64,000 nt of DNA from Flavobacteriales bacterium (GCA_025055635.1 JANWWQ010000003.1:1-64000), one strand, 5' to 3'. Shown: positions 1 through 9,814, numbered from the stretch's first letter. Notes: generated by a model not told the origin, from the sequence alone. Numbers and translations are program-made.

Positions 1-3000
1 CCAATAGTTGTTTTTCCGGAGATTTATTCCAGGATTACTACACCGTGAGTGAACGCTTTGTCCACGAGCCCTTCAAAGGTGCAGTGGCCTTTGTGGCCTC
101 CAGCACGGCTAACCTGACAGCTTGGATCGGGCAATATGGCTATGAATTTTATAAAAATATCTGCTGGCGGCGGTACCTAAAGCCTTTAGGGACGGCCGTT
201 TCGTATGCCAGTCAGGTACTTTACGACCAGTCGCCCAATCCTTATGGGCGCGCCCTTGCGCTGGAAATGGCGCTGCACGGCGATCCAGCCCTCACCACGT
301 ATGGCTTACCAAAGCCCGATCTGGTCATCACGCCCCCTCAAATTAAAACCCTCCCCTCAGTAGTGACTACCGACCAGGACAGCTTTCTGGTTCAGGTGGC
401 CGTGTTCAATGCCGGCCAAGCCATGACCGACAGCTTAGACGTGGAAGTACGCCGGAAGTATGCAAAGCCCGGTAAGCCCGAAGATATCGTGTACAAACGC
501 ATCAAACCGGTCCACTTCTCCGACACCTTCTATGTGAAGCTCCCCACAGACCCCATCTACGGCCCGGGCATGAATGTGATTACCGCAGTGGCCGATCCTG
601 CTGATATGGTGGATGAGATGGCCAATACTAACAATAGCGCCACCATTCAGGTATTTATCGGCACTTCCGACATCTTTCCGGTTTATCCGGCCAAGTTTGC
701 CGTAATCCCTCATAATACCTCATGGTTAAAAGCCTCTACAGGGGATCCTTTTGCGCCGCCCCGCAAGTACAAATTCCAGATTGACACCACCGACCTTTTT
801 AATTCTCCCCTCCTTCGTGACACCGTTATCCTGCAGTCGGGGGGCGTGGTGAAATGGAAACCACCCTTCCTTTTCACTGACAGCACCGTGTATTTCTGGA
901 GAGTAGGGGTGGATTCGGCCGGCACCGGCGTCTTCTACAAATGGAAAGAATCATCCTTTGAATACATTCAGGATAAGTACGGCTGGGGTCAATCTCACTT
1001 CTTCCAGTTCAAGGAGGATGATTATCTCTACATAGTCTATAACAGGCCTTTCCGAAGATTTGATTTTTCACCCAATCTGAAGCAGTTGAAAGTGGTGACC
1101 ATCGGCCACCCCACAAGCCTGGCAGCCCTTAACTACTGCAAGTACGACCTGGATGGCGTGTTGCAGGAATACGGCACCGGCTGCGGATTTGTGCCACTGC
1201 TGGCGGTGGCGGTGATTGATCCTACCACGCTGGAGCCCTGGGGATCCCGCTGCAACGGGCAGAACCCCAACCACAACTTTGGTAACGAAAACGACAACTG
1301 TGCCTGTCGCAATCGCGTGGAAAAACTTTTCTACTTCCGGCCTGATGTGACGCCTTCGCGTGAAGCCCTTAAAGACATGCTCAACAACAGTATCCCCACG
1401 GGCCATTACGTACTGGTGTTCACCCTGAATTCCACCACTTTTCAGTATTTCAGTGGAGCGCAGTTGCAGGCTTTTCTGAATCTGGGAGCCGATACCATCG
1501 CATACTTGGCTTCCAACAGTCTGGATGTGCCCTACATCTTTTTCGCCCGGAAAGGCTATCCCGCTACGGCCCAGGAAGTGGTGGGGTCCACCTCCACCGA
1601 CATGATCACCTTAACAACGGTGCTACAAAACGAGTGGAAATTCGGACGCATTTTCTCCACCATTATTGGACCTGCCACAGCCTGGAAATCGTTTCATTGG
1701 CGTACTCGCAGCCAGGAGCAACCCACGCAAGACAGTATTAGCGTTACCGTTTCTGGAATAACCGGAGCTGGAAACCAGACGCCCCTGCTCGTGATCACCA
1801 ACCCCACCCAATTGGACATTCCTGATCTCCACAACTATGCCGATGCCAGCCAATATCCCTACCTAAAACTGAGCTTTTTCACCCGCGACGACAGCCTCTA
1901 CACTCCTTCCCAGTTGCAAAGCTGGCGGGTGCTGTTTGATGGCGTCCCCGAGTGTGCCCTCAACCCTTCTTTGGGTTATTATTTCTATGATGACACTTTA
2001 GCGCAGGGCCATACCCTCCGCATTGCAGTGCCAGTGGAGAACATCGGCGATTATCCTATGGATAGTTTGGCGATGAAATATTTTGTGGTGGACCAAGGCA
2101 ACGTCTCCCACAACTATTACAAAGTGCTGTCGCCGCTGCCTGTCGGGGCTGTGGTGACGGATACCTTTTCCGTGAGCAACATGGCCTACCCAAATTTGAA
2201 CGTGCTCTGGATAGAAGCTAATCCCTACGACCACCCGCGCCGCCAACATGAACTTTTTCACTTCAACAACATCGCCAGTCGCACTTTCTATACCCAGCAG
2301 GATAAAATTAACCCCCTGCTGGACGTCACCTTTGACGGCGTGCGGATTATGAATGGGGATATCGTGTCCGCCAAGCCTGAAATCGTTATACGACTCAAGG
2401 ACGAAAACAAGCTATTACTGCTTAATGATACAAGCCTCTTTGAGATTTTCCTGAAACGTCCCAACGACAGTGCACCTAAAAAACTCAGCTTCACGAATCC
2501 TGAGATTACATTTTTCCCGGCTACCGGTCCCAAGAATGAAGCCCGCGTGGAATATCGTCCGGATTTTACTGACCAAGATGGTCTTTATCGGCTCAGTGTG
2601 CGGGCCCGAGATGCAAGCCAAAATGCCAGCGGCCTGGGCAACGGTGACTACGATTACAATATTGACTTCCGTATCATCAATCGCTCCACCATCACCGAAG
2701 TGCTCAACTATCCAAATCCCTTCTCCACCAGCACACGATTTGTATTTACGCTCACAGGCCATCGCATACCCACGTTTATGAAAATTCAGATTTTGACTAC
2801 CGATGGCCGTATTGTGCGCGAAATATTCCAGGACGAGCTGGGGCCCATTCGCATAGGTCGGAATATCACAGAATTTGCGTGGGATGGTACGGATCAGTAC
2901 GGGGATCGCCTGGCATCTGGCGTTTACCTCTACCGAGTGATTACCGAGATGGACGGAGAAGACATTGAAAAAGCCCCTACAGCTGCCGATCGCTTTTTCC

Positions 3001-3035
3001 ATAAAGGGTGGGGCAAAATGTATTTGATGCGTTAA
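1..3035 (+). CDS. C25 (gingipain-type) peptidase with T9SS sorting domain, 5'-truncated
   Basis: The open frame runs from the window edge (first full codon at base 3) to TAA at 3033-3035, so the N-terminus is missing. The first residues seen are NSCFSGD, which match the catalytic-cysteine box of C25 peptidases (Cys codon 9-11). The rest of the C25 fold follows (about bases 45-300). Next come a CARDB-like adhesion domain beginning PDLVITPP (from about 327) and a long region of beta-sandwich character. The C-terminal 90 residues resemble a type A T9SS sorting domain: a YPNPF motif, then a FAWDG..YGDRLASGVYLYR core. The protein should cross the outer membrane through the T9SS. The GTG at base 45 is not the real start, because the catalytic box lies upstream of it. 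The size and the CARDB region suggest a PorU2-type or surface protease rather than the PorU sortase, which is encoded separately at 12876. Confidence 0.8.
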   Translation, partial: NSCFSGDLFQDYYTVSERFVHEPFKGAVAFVASSTANLTAWIGQYGYEFYKNICWRRYLKPLGTAVSYASQVLYDQSPNPYGRALALEMALHGDPALTTYGLPKPDLVITPPQIKTLPSVVTTDQDSFLVQVAVFNAGQAMTDSLDVEVRRKYAKPGKPEDIVYKRIKPVHFSDTFYVKLPTDPIYGPGMNVITAVADPADMVDEMANTNNSATIQVFIGTSDIFPVYPAKFAVIPHNTSWLKASTGDPFAPPRKYKFQIDTTDLFNSPLLRDTVILQSGGVVKWKPPFLFTDSTVYFWRVGVDSAGTGVFYKWKESSFEYIQDKYGWGQSHFFQFKEDDYLYIVYNRPFRRFDFSPNLKQLKVVTIGHPTSLAALNYCKYDLDGVLQEYGTGCGFVPLLAVAVIDPTTLEPWGSRCNGQNPNHNFGNENDNCACRNRVEKLFYFRPDVTPSREALKDMLNNSIPTGHYVLVFTLNSTTFQYFSGAQLQAFLNLGADTIAYLASNSLDVPYIFFARKGYPATAQEVVGSTSTDMITLTTVLQNEWKFGRIFSTIIGPATAWKSFHWRTRSQEQPTQDSISVTVSGITGAGNQTPLLVITNPTQLDIPDLHNYADASQYPYLKLSFFTRDDSLYTPSQLQSWRVLFDGVPECALNPSLGYYFYDDTLAQGHTLRIAVPVENIGDYPMDSLAMKYFVVDQGNVSHNYYKVLSPLPVGAVVTDTFSVSNMAYPNLNVLWIEANPYDHPRRQHELFHFNNIASRTFYTQQDKINPLLDVTFDGVRIMNGDIVSAKPEIVIRLKDENKLLLLNDTSLFEIFLKRPNDSAPKKLSFTNPEITFFPATGPKNEARVEYRPDFTDQDGLYRLSVRARDASQNASGLGNGDYDYNIDFRIINRSTITEVLNYPNPFSTSTRFVFTLTGHRIPTFMKIQILTTDGRIVREIFQDELGPIRIGRNITEFAWDGTDQYGDRLASGVYLYRVITEMDGEDIEKAPTAADRFFHKGWGKMYLMR

Positions 3036-3499
3036 ATGCTGTTGGTTTCGGTTTATTAACTAAAAAACCTAAGAACTAAATTGAACAGCGTAATCTTAAT
3101 AAAGTTAATATAAAAAGAAAAAATAATTATCCTTCCTTTTTGGTAAATCTAATTAAAACTTAGACATTAAAAAACTTCACTAACAGCTATTAGCGTACTT
3201 CAGAATTTTAAAATAAAATTTCAGTTATTAAATCCTGTTCTTATTGGATTCTTAAAGAAAAACAATTTACTATTTGAAGCTTCCATTAATTTTCATTAAA
3301 ACTAAATTTCATTCCTTAATCGATAAAATACAAGGATTCTTAAAAAACTAAAAAAATTCTATGGCGCGAGGGCAAAGCTAATGAAGAATTGATGTGAATT
3401 TATAATAGGATATTGCTTTAAAGAAAATTATGCAGTTCCTTCAGAAAATTAAATTTGAAAAAAGATCTGATTTCATACATTTGTTCCCCAACTGAAGCC
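3036..3499. other. AT-rich intergenic region
   Basis: A strongly AT-rich gap between the C25 peptidase and lemA. I see no tRNA, convincing hairpin terminator, exact TAnnTTTG box or plausible gene. A TTG-initiated extension of the LemA frame begins at 3455, but the ATG at 3500 is preferred because it places the hydrophobic signal at the N-terminus. Confidence 0.6.
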
Positions 3500-4087
3500 A
3501 TGAATACCCGTAAAACACTTTTTATTGCGCTCGGCGTGCTATTATTAATAGTAGGCATGCTGGGATGTAGTTACAATAACATGGTGAATCGGGAAGAAAA
3601 GGTAGAAAGCGCTTGGGCTCAGGTAGAAACACAATACCAACGCCGTGCTGATCTCATTCCAAATCTGGTAAATACTGTTAAGGGAGCCGCTGATTTTGAG
3701 CAAGAAACACTTACCCGAGTGGTGGAAGCAAGGGCTGCTGCCACCTCTATAAAACTTAATGCAGATGACCTCACCCCTGAAAATTTACGCCGCTTTCAGG
3801 AAGCACAGGACCAACTTTCTGGGGCCTTGAGTCGCCTGCTGGTCATCGTGGAACGCTATCCGGATATTAAGGCTAATCAGAATTTCCGCGATCTTCAGGT
3901 CCAACTGGAGGGTACAGAAAACCGTATCGCCACGGCTCGTAAGGATTTTAATGATGCTGTGATGGCCTACAATGCCTTCATCCGCCGCTTTCCTAACAAC
4001 TTGATTGCCGGCCTTTTTGGATTTGAAAAGCGCGGATATTTTGAGGCTTCCGAAGGAGCCGAGCGAGTCCCAGAGGTGAAATTTTAA
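3500..4087 (+). CDS. lemA: LemA family protein
   Basis: A 195-residue protein. Residues 7-22 are a hydrophobic segment ending LGC (Cys23), which serves either as a membrane anchor or as a lipobox. The conserved LemA block follows: EKVESAWAQVETQYQRR, then DLIPNLVNTVKG, then a long helical region with VVEARAAAT. It ends with NNLIAGLFGF, which is typical of the family. LemA proteins are envelope-anchored four-helix bundles of unknown biochemical function. In many Bacteroidota they sit next to TPM-domain proteins, but here no TPM gene follows. The YhhQ-type transporter frame begins 5 bases downstream, so the two are probably co-transcribed. The ATG at 3500 is preferred over the upstream TTG at 3455 because the extra 15 residues would displace the signal. 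Confidence 0.9.
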   Translation: MNTRKTLFIALGVLLLIVGMLGCSYNNMVNREEKVESAWAQVETQYQRRADLIPNLVNTVKGAADFEQETLTRVVEARAAATSIKLNADDLTPENLRRFQEAQDQLSGALSRLLVIVERYPDIKANQNFRDLQVQLEGTENRIATARKDFNDAVMAYNAFIRRFPNNLIAGLFGFEKRGYFEASEGAERVPEVKF

Positions 4088-4092
4088 TCGGC

Positions 4093-4803
4093 TTGACGCA
4101 GAGCCAGCCTTCCCCTGCTCCAGCTCCAGCTCCACGCAGCCCCGAAACGGAATTTATGTATCTGCTTCTGGCCGCGCTCTTCATTTCCGCCCTCATCACC
4201 TGCAACCTCATTGCCAATAAGTTTGTGTCCGTAGATCTGGGTTTTCGAAAATTTGTTATTTCAGCTGGAGTTTTACCCTATCCAGTCACCTTCCTTATTA
4301 CTGATATTCTCTCTGAATTTTATGGAAGAAACAAAACCCACCGCGTGGTTTTGGCGGGTTTTGCGGCATCGCTATTCACGTTGGTGATTATTTCCTTGGG
4401 CCGCTACTATCACGCTATCCCCGAAAGCCGCGTCAGTGACAGCCTGTATGCGACGATGTTCAATAACTCGGCCCGCCTCATTTTTGCCAGCATGCTGGCC
4501 TATCTAATAGCTCAGTACGTGGATGTTGTGCTGTACCACTTCTGGAAACGCCTCACTGGTGGGCGTATGCTTTGGCTGCGCAACAACGGCAGCACTATAT
4601 TCTCCCAGTTGGTGGATACCGTATTAGTGGTGGGAGTGATCTTTGCGGGGGAAATACCTTTTGGCACAATGCTGGATTACATGGCTGATGGTTGGATGTT
4701 CAAAGCGCTCGTAGCCCTGGCGGATACGCCCATCCTATACGTCGTGGTATTTTTTGTGCGGCGTCGGCACGGATTAGCTCCTGGCCAGGAATTTGAGGAA
4801 TAA
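4093..4803 (+). CDS. yhhQ: YhhQ-type queuosine precursor transporter (VUT/DUF165 family)
   Basis: A 236-residue membrane protein with about six transmembrane segments. Family hallmarks are LITCNLIANKFV near the N-terminus, PVTFLITDILSEFYGRN, and a late RNNGSTIFSQLVDT block. YhhQ proteins import queuosine precursors (preQ0/preQ1) for tRNA modification in E. coli. The function here is inferred from family membership, and no queuosine biosynthesis gene is in the window. The start is uncertain. TTG at 4093 lies 5 bases after the lemA stop and adds a Pro/Ala-rich leader, while ATG at 4156 would begin just before the first membrane segment. dsbD follows after 17 bases on the same strand. Confidence 0.85.
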   Translation: MTQSQPSPAPAPAPRSPETEFMYLLLAALFISALITCNLIANKFVSVDLGFRKFVISAGVLPYPVTFLITDILSEFYGRNKTHRVVLAGFAASLFTLVIISLGRYYHAIPESRVSDSLYATMFNNSARLIFASMLAYLIAQYVDVVLYHFWKRLTGGRMLWLRNNGSTIFSQLVDTVLVVGVIFAGEIPFGTMLDYMADGWMFKALVALADTPILYVVVFFVRRRHGLAPGQEFEE

Positions 4804-4820
4804 CCCTAATTGTTCCGCCT

Positions 4821-6884
4821 ATGCGCAAAATTGTTTTACTAGAACCCTTGATGAAATTCCTATGTTTTGCGACCGGTTTAATCTCAGGCCCTACGTTAGG
4901 TCTGCTGGCTCAAATGGAACGCCCAACTCACTGGACGGGTAGTCTTCATCGCAAAGACAGCACAAAAGCCGTTGTACGTCTTAAGGCCACCATTGATGCC
5001 GGCTGGCACCTTTATGCAATGAATGCCGATGAGGTGTTCTTACCTCTGCAGTTTAAATTCCCAAAAAGTCCCTTCTATAAAAAAGTTGGAAAAGCTAGAC
5101 AGCCAAAGCCCCATCATGAAGAATATGACGACATTATGCAGGGCGTAGCCCGGTGGTTTGAAAAGGAAGCCATATTTGAACAGGACCTTGAGCTGCTTAC
5201 CCAAGACGATTTTGAGTTAAAGGTTACAGTGGAAGGACAGGCCTGTACGGACTTAGGCAAATGCGTACAGGTGGAAGAAGAAATCATCATTCCAGTGAAA
5301 GGCACCACGGGCCGGAAAGCCCTTTTTAAGCCGGATTCCCTGCCACACGATAGTGTCCAGACCGCTTTACCAGCTGCTACTCTTGCTCCGAAGAAAACTT
5401 TACTTGACGATTCTAGCGAAGTGCCCATGCCAGAGCCTCTTAGTGACGGTGTAATTAAAAAGCTGGATGATGCATGCGGTTCTAGTTCAGTTGCCAATGC
5501 TGACCGCAGTTTTTGGGGCATCTTTCTGGCGGGTTTTCTGGGAGGATTCCTGGCGCTGCTTACCCCTTGCGTGTTTCCTATGATACCCTTAACGGTGAGC
5601 TTCTTCACCAAGCAGAGCCACGATCGCTCTAAAGGCCTCCGCAATGCTATTCTATATGCTTTGTCTATCCTTCTCATATACACGGGGTTAGGCTTCATCA
5701 TCACGCGGCTCTTCGGGGCTGAAGCCCTCAATCAAATGGCCAGTTCGGCCTTTTTCAATTTATTGTTCTTTGTGGTGTTCGTCATTTTTGCCATTTCTTT
5801 CTTCGGGGCTTTTGAGATTACTATTCCCAGCGGCTTCGTTAGCCGGGTAGACAAAGCATCCACGCGGGGCGGACTTTTGGGTATTTTTTTTATGGCCTTC
5901 ACGCTGTCGCTGGTGTCGTTTTCGTGTACGGGGCCCATCATTGGCACCCTGCTTGTAGAGGCCGCACAGCATGGAAGCACCCAGGGCCCTTTGCTTGGCA
6001 TGTTTGGTTTTTCGCTGGCTCTTGCGCTCCCCTTTGCCGTGTTTGCGGCCTTCCCCGGATGGCTGCAGAGCCTCCCGCGTTCCGGCGCTTGGCTTAATAC
6101 CGTTAAGGTGACTTTAGGCTTTCTGGAGTTGGCCCTCGCCATGAAATTCATTTCCAATGTGGATCTGGCCTACCATTGGGGTATCATCCGGCGCGAGGTG
6201 TTCATTGCCCTGTGGATTGCCATTTTTGGACTCATGGGGATCTATCTGCTAGGTGGCTTGCGCTTCAAAGGTGATAGCGGGGAGCCGCTCTCCATTCCTC
6301 GCCTCTTGTTGGGTACCCTCACGCTCAGCTTTGTCATTTATCTGGTGCCGGGGCTTTGGGGGGCTCCTCTTCGTCTAATTTCTGGTTTTCCTCCACCCGA
6401 TTTTTACGCTGAGTGGAAAAGCGAGGACAACACACAGTGTCCCCTTAACCTGGATTGTGAACACGATTACACAAAAGCTATGCTGCGTGCGCGGCGACTT
6501 CAAAAACCCGTTATGTTGGATTTTACCGGTTGGAACTGTGTGAACTGCCGAAAAATGGAAGAAAATGTTTGGCCTGAAAAAGAAGTGATTTCTCTCCTTC
6601 GCAACGAGTACATTTTGGCTTCCCTGTATTGTGACGATAAGGCTCCCTTACCTCCCGCCCAACAATATCGCTCTGCCTTGACAGGAAAGCGCATCACCAC
6701 GGTGGGGGGACGCTGGAGTGACTTCCAACAACAGTATTTCAAGGCCAACTCTCAGCCACTTTACGTACTCATTTCTCCAGAGGGACGTTTGTTGGCAGCT
6801 CCCCGAGGATACACGCCCTCCCCGCGGGAATATGCTGCTTTTCTTCGGGAGGGCTTGTGCCGTTTTCGCCAGCTAAAAGAATAA
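4821..6884 (+). CDS. dsbD: DsbD-family thiol:disulfide interchange protein
   Basis: A 687-residue protein with the full DsbD plan. There is an N-terminal signal, with a second possible ATG at 4851. A periplasmic domain carries GWHLYAM and the Cys pair C142/C148. A hydrophobic core of about eight membrane segments carries the two redox cysteines C250 (LTPCVFPMIP) and C369 (SFSCTGPIIG). The C-terminal thioredoxin domain carries WNCVNCRK (C573/C576). DsbD passes electrons from cytoplasmic thioredoxin to periplasmic partners in disulfide isomerisation or cytochrome c maturation. All six expected cysteines are present, so the protein looks functional. It follows yhhQ by 17 bases and probably shares its transcript. 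The next feature downstream is tRNA-Arg. Confidence 0.93.
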   Translation: MRKIVLLEPLMKFLCFATGLISGPTLGLLAQMERPTHWTGSLHRKDSTKAVVRLKATIDAGWHLYAMNADEVFLPLQFKFPKSPFYKKVGKARQPKPHHEEYDDIMQGVARWFEKEAIFEQDLELLTQDDFELKVTVEGQACTDLGKCVQVEEEIIIPVKGTTGRKALFKPDSLPHDSVQTALPAATLAPKKTLLDDSSEVPMPEPLSDGVIKKLDDACGSSSVANADRSFWGIFLAGFLGGFLALLTPCVFPMIPLTVSFFTKQSHDRSKGLRNAILYALSILLIYTGLGFIITRLFGAEALNQMASSAFFNLLFFVVFVIFAISFFGAFEITIPSGFVSRVDKASTRGGLLGIFFMAFTLSLVSFSCTGPIIGTLLVEAAQHGSTQGPLLGMFGFSLALALPFAVFAAFPGWLQSLPRSGAWLNTVKVTLGFLELALAMKFISNVDLAYHWGIIRREVFIALWIAIFGLMGIYLLGGLRFKGDSGEPLSIPRLLLGTLTLSFVIYLVPGLWGAPLRLISGFPPPDFYAEWKSEDNTQCPLNLDCEHDYTKAMLRARRLQKPVMLDFTGWNCVNCRKMEENVWPEKEVISLLRNEYILASLYCDDKAPLPPAQQYRSALTGKRITTVGGRWSDFQQQYFKANSQPLYVLISPEGRLLAAPRGYTPSPREYAAFLREGLCRFRQLKE

Positions 6885-6983
6885 AAAGTATCCCTTAGAC
6901 TTTTTGGGGCCTGTCCCTGCAAGCTGGGGGCAAGTGGGCTGCCCTCTTCATACTCCTTGAAGCCCTCTTTCACTCAATTTCCT

Positions 6984-6991
6984 TAACTTTG
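6984..6991 (+). promoter_or_regulatory. Bacteroidota -7 box before tRNA-Arg
   Basis: TAACTTTG matches the TAnnTTTG consensus of the Bacteroidota housekeeping sigma factor. It ends 8 bases before the mature 5' end of tRNA-Arg, a spacing that suits transcription starting at or just before the tRNA. A good -33 TTG at standard spacing is not obvious. Confidence 0.6.
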
Positions 6992-6998
6992 CACTGCT

Positions 6999-7072
6999 GC
7001 ATCCGTAGTTCAACTGGATAGAACGTCGGATTCCGGTTCCGCAGGTTGGGGGTTCGAGTCCCTCCGGATGCA
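6999..7072 (+). tRNA. tRNA-Arg (anticodon CCG)
   Basis: The 74-base sequence folds into a standard cloverleaf. The 7-bp acceptor stem pairs GCATCCG with CGGATGC, and the discriminator is A. The D arm is GTTC/GAAC. The anticodon loop is TTCCGGT, giving anticodon CCG, which reads CGG. The T arm has GGGGG, TTCGAGT and CCCTC. The 3' CCA is not encoded. The tRNA lies 6 bases from the 3' end of the convergent glycosyltransferase gene. Confidence 0.95.
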
Positions 7073-7078
7073 CACCCG

Positions 7079-8287
7079 TCATCCCTCCCCCAAAAGCCGA
7101 TAAATGGCCTCATAACGCTCCACCCCTTCTTCTAAATCAAAAAATTTTTTTGCCGCTTTCAGAGCATTGTTTCGGTACGTCTCATAATCCTGCTGCCACC
7201 TATCTATGGCTGCTTCATAATCATCCACAGAAAAGCCTTTCACCAGTATGCCACAGTTGGCCTGCGTCACGATGGCGTCTACATCCCCCACACCCGAGTT
7301 GGTGATTACCGGTAATCCAGCAGCCAGCATTTCCCCCATTTTTACAGGAGAAGAAGCCAATTTGGAATAGGTAGGCCTCACAAAAAATAATCCTGCGTTG
7401 GCAGCTTTCAAAAGGCTGGGCATCTGGGACCTCTCTGCGGCCACCACTCTGATGCATTCAGGTTCCAGGCCAGCCATTTGCGCCGCCTGCCAGACCACAT
7501 CATGTTCTCCTCGGTTCACTATTAAGAATGTAGAGTCTGGATTTCGTCGTCTATACACGGCGAAAAAATCCATCATCTCCCTCGGCATATACCAGGTACT
7601 CAGAGAACCCACGTAAATTAAAACAGACGATGAGTCCGGAATGCGAAGTATTTGTCGCGCCATTCGTCCCTCCTCCTCGGAACACTTGGAGAAAAATGCC
7701 ACATCAGCAGCGCAGGGTATCACTGAGATTTTATCTTTCGGCAACCCGAATTTTTTCTGTATTTCCAACGCTCCGGCATGCGTGAGACTTACCACGTGTG
7801 CTGCATTACCCAACCACACCCTTTCTTGCCACTTGAAAAATTTGTACACCATGTCATACACAGGGTGATTTGGAGGCCACAAGCCGCTTTCCCGTCTTTC
7901 GTCGGCATAAAAACCCCGCATATCGAACAGGAATTGAGCCTTTCGCCTTAGATGGTAGCCCGCAATGGCAGTGATATAACTGCGGCAGTGCACGATCTGA
8001 GGCTTCAGCTTTGGCCAAAGACGCCGGCACCAATACTCTAGCAGGACAATATCCCACACCGTAGACAACACCGGAGGCTTTTTGTGGTATGGCAAAGGCG
8101 TCCAGCCTAAGCCTGCTGAAGATAATTCTGAACGTAGGGAAGCTAATTTTTCTTCAGAACGAATTTTCTCAAAAGATACAATGTGAATAGTGTGGCTGCG
8201 CGCTAATCTTGTCAGATAAGGTAATATCTGGCTCTGGCCCAATGGGTCGGTGAGGCCGTCGTAGGTGAGGTAAAGCACACGGACCAT
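7079..8287 (-). CDS. GT4-type glycosyltransferase
   Basis: A 402-residue protein of the GT-B fold. It begins VRVLYLTYDGLTDPLGQSQ, typical of glycosyltransferases with an N-terminal GT4-like domain. The C-terminal Rossmann domain has SVLIYVGSLSTWY and then a KMGEMLAAGLPVITNSGVGD nucleotide-sugar-binding block. The family transfers a sugar from an activated donor to a lipid-linked or saccharide acceptor at the inner membrane. Donor and acceptor cannot be read from sequence. The start is ATG at 8287, with a TTG one codon upstream. The gene is monocistronic, and its 3' end nearly abuts tRNA-Arg in the opposite orientation. About 220 AT-rich bases separate it from the next leftward gene. Confidence 0.85.
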   Translation of the reverse strand: MVRVLYLTYDGLTDPLGQSQILPYLTRLARSHTIHIVSFEKIRSEEKLASLRSELSSAGLGWTPLPYHKKPPVLSTVWDIVLLEYWCRRLWPKLKPQIVHCRSYITAIAGYHLRRKAQFLFDMRGFYADERRESGLWPPNHPVYDMVYKFFKWQERVWLGNAAHVVSLTHAGALEIQKKFGLPKDKISVIPCAADVAFFSKCSEEEGRMARQILRIPDSSSVLIYVGSLSTWYMPREMMDFFAVYRRRNPDSTFLIVNRGEHDVVWQAAQMAGLEPECIRVVAAERSQMPSLLKAANAGLFFVRPTYSKLASSPVKMGEMLAAGLPVITNSGVGDVDAIVTQANCGILVKGFSVDDYEAAIDRWQQDYETYRNNALKAAKKFFDLEEGVERYEAIYRLLGEG

Positions 8288-8507
8288 CAAGGAAAAGTAG
8301 TTCAGGAGATTTAATTTATTTCAATACTTAAAATGCCCATTAAGATGTAATGATTTTTGTGGCTTTTTCTTTTGATAAAATACACCTACAACAAAAAACT
8401 CAATAAATCATATAAATAAAAATGCGAAATAGAACCTCCTCAGAGAAAGATAAAATAATTCGCTTTACCAAAAATCTACCTAAAAATAAAATTTCATAAA
8501 AGTTATG

Positions 8508-9740
8508 TTATGCTTCATTTGCTAATATGGCTTTATGATGAATAATCAAAAATGTTAAGACAGAATAGAATATTAAATAATAACCAAAACTATAACATAT
8601 GGGGGGCAATGTCCAAACATGTGACAGTAAAATGATAGAAAAAATGGTGACGCACATCAAGCGAATGCTTTCTGAGGAATAGGCTTGATGCTTGCCGTCC
8701 CACCAAAAGCCCATGGATAAAATATGCCATAAGAGAAAGATTAGAAGGGCACTCCAGAAGGATACAGGAGTTTTTGAGGCTATGGCAAGGAGAAAAAGAG
8801 CCTGACCCAAAAAATGACCAAATTGCCAGAAGAAAAACATTTTCTCGGTCAGATTAAGTGTAGGGTCTTTTTTTATAGATATTTTTGATGGCTCACGAAT
8901 TTTAAAACTAAAATCGCTAAATTTTGCGGGAGACATCCATAATGTCATTATTTTACTTTTCCAGTTATTCTCAGAAGTCATGAAATGCAAGATCTCGCCA
9001 AAGTGGTGGATGTTTGCGTAAAGGGGATTCCATGATCGTAAGGGATGTGTAATACCATATTCAGGGGTTTCTTCTTCGGCCTGAAAAGTGCCAAAGAGAC
9101 GATCCCAAATAATCAGAACACCTCCGTGGTTTTTGTCCAAGTACTTGGGCTGTCGTCCGTGGTGAACCCTATGATGGGAAGGAGTATTAAAGATAAATTC
9201 TACCCATGCAGGAAGCTTTTTTATATATGAAGTATGAATCCAGTATTGATAAAGGATGTCCAAAGCAGAAACCACAATTAGCATTTGGGTACTAAAGCCT
9301 AAAATTGCCAGAGGTATAAACAGAAACCAGGTGGTGAGCACCTGGAACCATGGCTGACGCAAAGCCACAGTGAGGTTAAAGGCCTCCGAACTATGATGGG
9401 GTACATGGCCGGCCCACATGAAATTGACTTCGTGCCCTAGCCGGTGAGCCCAATAATAAATGAAGTCAAATAATATAAAAAATACCATAGCTGTCCAGAA
9501 ATTATCTGGGATACTAAAAAGAGAAAACCGACGGGATACCAAGTCGTAAACTCCGATCATGGCGGTTTTGATAACTAGGCTAAGCAATACTTCACCAATT
9601 CCGATGTACAAGTTTGAGAGAGTATCTCTCAGACTTTTATAATATCGCCAGCCGTTGCGGGAATCCGCCAACAACTCCAGGCCCAGGAGAACCCCAAAGT
9701 AGGGGAGAGCCCATAAAACTATGGAGGCGCTTTCCAGCAT
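8508..9740 (-). CDS. Sterol desaturase / fatty acid hydroxylase family membrane protein
   Basis: A 410-residue polytopic membrane protein. It contains the histidine clusters of the non-haem di-iron fatty acid hydroxylase superfamily: HRLGH (HxxxH), HVPHH (HxxHH) and HHRVHHG (HxxHH). These ligands bind two irons in enzymes that hydroxylate or desaturate lipids using O2. The extended C-terminal half with additional membrane segments resembles alkylglycerol-monooxygenase-like bacterial proteins, although the substrate is unknown. ATG at 9740 is chosen over TTG at 9746. The upstream gldJ-like gene is separated from it by a terminator at 9761-9786, so this gene is probably transcribed independently. 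Confidence 0.85.
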   Translation of the reverse strand: MLESASIVLWALPYFGVLLGLELLADSRNGWRYYKSLRDTLSNLYIGIGEVLLSLVIKTAMIGVYDLVSRRFSLFSIPDNFWTAMVFFILFDFIYYWAHRLGHEVNFMWAGHVPHHSSEAFNLTVALRQPWFQVLTTWFLFIPLAILGFSTQMLIVVSALDILYQYWIHTSYIKKLPAWVEFIFNTPSHHRVHHGRQPKYLDKNHGGVLIIWDRLFGTFQAEEETPEYGITHPLRSWNPLYANIHHFGEILHFMTSENNWKSKIMTLWMSPAKFSDFSFKIREPSKISIKKDPTLNLTEKMFFFWQFGHFLGQALFLLAIASKTPVSFWSALLIFLLWHILSMGFWWDGKHQAYSSESIRLMCVTIFSIILLSHVWTLPPICYSFGYYLIFYSVLTFLIIHHKAILANEA

Positions 9741-9760
9741 TTTCAAAGTCTAAATTAATA

Positions 9761-9786
9761 AAAAAAACCCCTCAGAAAAAGAGGGG
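9761..9786 (-). terminator. Rho-independent terminator after gldJ
   Basis: Read on the minus strand, a 6-bp stem CCCCTC/GAGGGG with a 7-base loop is followed immediately by seven Ts. It sits 28 bases past the stop codon of the leftward gldJ-like gene. This is a textbook intrinsic terminator, and it separates gldJ from the hydroxylase gene. Confidence 0.8.
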
Positions 9787-9814
9787 CAACAGTTTTAATT
9801 CCTAAATTATGCCT

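Noticed and set aside
2415..3002. 195-codon open frame on the minus strand inside the C25 peptidase gene
   Set aside because: It lies antisense to a clear coding region, and its translation shows no family features. The same reasoning excludes similar antisense frames inside dsbD (5114-5731), sprA (37163-37633, 38549-39013) and others.
4105..4130. Repeated CCAGCTCCAGCTCC bases before the yhhQ membrane region
   Set aside because: This is a short Pro/Ala codon run (PAPAPAP) within the possible N-terminal leader, not a DNA repeat element.
6999..7072. tRNA-Arg as an integration site for a mobile element
   Set aside because: No integrase gene and no repeated tRNA 3' end are seen nearby. The same holds for tRNA-Leu at 63691.
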